Origin: Halobacterium hubeiense
GTDB taxonomy: Archaea > Halobacteriota > Halobacteria > Halobacteriales > Halobacteriaceae
Length of the DNA: 64,000 nt
NCBI RefSeq assembly: GCF_001488575.1
Contig: NZ_LN831302.1
Location: 372,001-436,000 of the forward strand
Direction: 5' to 3'
The notes under the pieces are model-generated. The model did no database searches, was not told the DNA's origin, and saw only the letters and a list, made by a program, of their open reading frames with translations. Positions 62,511 through 64,000 of the stretch are shown here, piece by piece. The position numbers and the translations under genes were made by a program. How positions within the stretch are numbered: the stretch's first letter is position 1; each line of letters opens with the position of its first letter.

Positions 62511-63677
62511 ATGACACGGTCCGTCTGGCTGAAAGCCGACGACGCGGTCGGAGACTGGGAGACGCGCAAGCGACGCATCACGGCCGGCCTCGAAGCCGGC
62601 GTCGACTGGGTGCTCGTCGACGCCGCGGACGTCGAGCGCGTCCGCGAACTCGGGTCGGTGAACGTCGCGGCGTTCCGCACGGACGACGGCGACGTCATCG
62701 AGGAAGCCGACAGCGAGGCGGCCGCCGAGCCGGACGCGTACGTCGTCGGGAAGGACGGCGAAGGCGACGGCACGGTCGACCTGCCGGAGGACTTCTCGGG
62801 GAGCGCGGACCTCTCGGCGGTCCGCCGCGGGAACGCCGACGCCGCCTACGTCCGCATCCTCGACGAGCGCTACGAGGCGTTCGCCGAGGAGGCCGCACAG
62901 GACGCCGAGCACACCATCGTCGTCGGCGAGGACTGGACCATCATCCCGCTGGAGAACCTCATCGCGCGCATCGGCGAGGAGACCACGCTCGTCGCGGGCG
63001 TCGAGTCCGCCGCCGAGGCCGAGACCGCCTTCGAGACGCTGGACATCGGCGCCGACGCCGTACTGCTGGACAGCGGCGACCCCGACGAGATTCGCCGCAC
63101 CGTGCAGGCGCGGGACGCCGCCGAGCGCGAGCGCCTCGACCTCGCGTGGGTCACCGTCACAGAAGTTGAAGAGGCCGGGAGCGCGGACCGCGTCTGCGTC
63201 GACACGGGCAGCCTGATGGACGACGACGAGGGGATGCTCGTCGGCTCCATGAGCCGCGGGCTGTTCTTCGTGCACGCCGAGACCGCCGAGTCGCCGTACG
63301 TCGCCTCGCGGCCGTTCCGCGTGAACGCCGGCGCCGTCCACGCCTACGTGCGGACGCCCGACGGCGGCACGAAGTACCTCGCAGAGCTCTCTAGTGGCGA
63401 CGAGGTGCAGGTCGTCGACCGCGAGGGCCACACGCGGACCGCGGTGGTCGGGCGCGCGAAAATCGAGAAGCGGCCGATGTTCCGCGTCGAGGCCGAGACC
63501 GAGTCCGGCGACCGCATCGAGACGCTGCTCCAGAACGCCGAGACCATCAAGGTCTCCACGCGCGAGGGCCGCACCGCCGTCACGGACCTCGACGAGGGCG
63601 ACGAGATCCTGGCCTACCTCGAAGAGGGCGGCCGCCACTTCGGCGAAGCCATCGACGAGCGCATCATCGAACAGTAG
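62511..63677 (+). CDS. 3-dehydroquinate synthase II
   Basis: 388 residues of the archaeal AroB' family. MTRSVWLKADDAVGDWETRKRR start; GEDWTIIPLENLIA, EVEEAGSADRVCVDTGSLM, GLFFVHAETAESPYVASRPFRVNAGAVHAYVR and PDGGTKYLAEL are characteristic. It turns ADH into 3-dehydroquinate using NAD. Together with the ADH synthase gene this gives the archaeal route. Confidence 0.95.
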   Translation: MTRSVWLKADDAVGDWETRKRRITAGLEAGVDWVLVDAADVERVRELGSVNVAAFRTDDGDVIEEADSEAAAEPDAYVVGKDGEGDGTVDLPEDFSGSADLSAVRRGNADAAYVRILDERYEAFAEEAAQDAEHTIVVGEDWTIIPLENLIARIGEETTLVAGVESAAEAETAFETLDIGADAVLLDSGDPDEIRRTVQARDAAERERLDLAWVTVTEVEEAGSADRVCVDTGSLMDDDEGMLVGSMSRGLFFVHAETAESPYVASRPFRVNAGAVHAYVRTPDGGTKYLAELSSGDEVQVVDREGHTRTAVVGRAKIEKRPMFRVEAETESGDRIETLLQNAETIKVSTREGRTAVTDLDEGDEILAYLEEGGRHFGEAIDERIIEQ

Positions 63678-64000
63678 TCACGCGGAGTCGGCGTCGTCGG
63701 GGGCGTCGAACCGCGTCGTACACCACGGACAGAAGTCGAGGTCGCTGTCGAGTTCTTTGCCGCACTCCGGACACTCGGCCGGTTCGCCGTCAGCGTCCGC
63801 GCCGGTGGCTGCGCCGACGTTGCCGGGCGTCGGCACGCGCTCGGCGACGGCGCTCGCCGTGTCTCGCACCGCGACGAGGTACGCGTCGACGACGTTCAGC
63901 ACGCGAATCACCAGCAGGCTGAGCGTCACTTCTGGTCCGAGGTTCTCGCTGGCTTCCATCAGGCCCGCGAGGCCGTCGGTCTGGAACGCCTGGTACGCCG
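63678..64000 (-). CDS. zinc-ribbon protein, continues past the window edge
   Basis: The C-terminus holds CPECGKELDSDLDFCPWCTTRF, a two-pair zinc ribbon. Upstream are VTLSLLVIRVLNVVDAYLVAV (amphipathic/membrane-like). An internal ATG at 63959 exists, but the frame stays open to 64000 with protein-like AYQAFQTDGLAGLMEAS, so the real start is outside. Partial. Confidence 0.75.
   Translation of the reverse strand, partial: AYQAFQTDGLAGLMEASENLGPEVTLSLLVIRVLNVVDAYLVAVRDTASAVAERVPTPGNVGAATGADADGEPAECPECGKELDSDLDFCPWCTTRFDAPDDADSA

Overview
The window is from a haloarchaeon (class Halobacteria, probably close to Halobacterium; the species cannot be named from this alone). It is very GC-rich, its proteins are strongly acidic, and many genes start with GTG or appear leaderless behind a short TATA-like box. 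The gene content is archaeal: TFB, prefoldin beta, RpoP, L37Ae, KEOPS Pcc1, Pth2, TruD, LonB, geranylgeranylglyceryl phosphate synthase, pantoate kinase with phosphopantothenate synthetase, CetZ, and the archaeal aminoshikimate-type entry enzymes. Gene density is high and I saw no insertion sequence, integrase, CRISPR array or rRNA.

Layout. 0-1.4 kb: a ParA/MinD ATPase and an opposing VirB11/TadA-type ATPase, both cut at their 3' ends and joined tail to tail. 1.5-5.8 kb: a membrane cluster (DUF4129, small membrane proteins, DUF58) converging on a MoxR ATPase. 5.9-6.6 kb: tRNA-Ser(CGA) followed by a gene-poor island that holds extra copies of the tRNA 3' tail, hairpins and a dispersed repeat. 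6.6-8.2 kb: a 2-isopropylmalate/citramalate synthase-like gene whose N-terminus has no normal start codon. 8.2-12.1 kb: DUF192, an HNH-like zinc protein, a VOC protein, GMP synthase subunit A and a DUF2070 membrane protein. 12.1-16.6 kb: a conserved archaeal information-processing cluster on the minus strand (DUF3194, prefoldin beta, Pcc1, RpoP, L37Ae, DUF2103, TruD, Pth2). 16.6-22.0 kb: Yip1, Dcd, a ThiN-type regulator, and a secreted multi-repeat cupredoxin lipoprotein behind a DtxR-like iron box. 22.0-24.6 kb: two CoA-biosynthesis genes and a UPF0175/DUF3368 toxin-antitoxin-like pair. 24.7-33 kb: AspRS, GGGP synthase, TFB, RNase HI, a PadR regulator, pyrophosphatase, a DHH-like protein and an alkaline-phosphatase-superfamily enzyme. 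33-35.4 kb: CetZ, then a DUF7310 coiled-coil protein and a truncated DUF7286-type protein, a second scar that probably also removed pilus/secretion genes. 35.4-54.6 kb: mixed metabolic genes, including an SDR, AKR, MFS, glycosyltransferases, NUDIX, radical SAM, TRAM, UspA, MBL, a methyltransferase, an amidohydrolase, a SAM hydrolase and NadM. 54.8-58.3 kb: LonB, a CPBP protease and an alkyltransferase-like protein lacking the catalytic cysteine. 58.3-63.7 kb: trpCBA with the ADH synthase and 3-dehydroquinate synthase II genes, so tryptophan and early aromatic synthesis are grouped, behind a palindromic operator. The last gene, a zinc-ribbon protein, runs off the right edge.

The most unusual points are the two pilus-cluster scars, the reiterated tRNA-Ser tails with their cruciforms, the 59-bp tandem repeats with a compensated stem, the iron-box-controlled six-repeat cupredoxin lipoprotein, and the start-codon problem in the LeuA/CimA-like gene.
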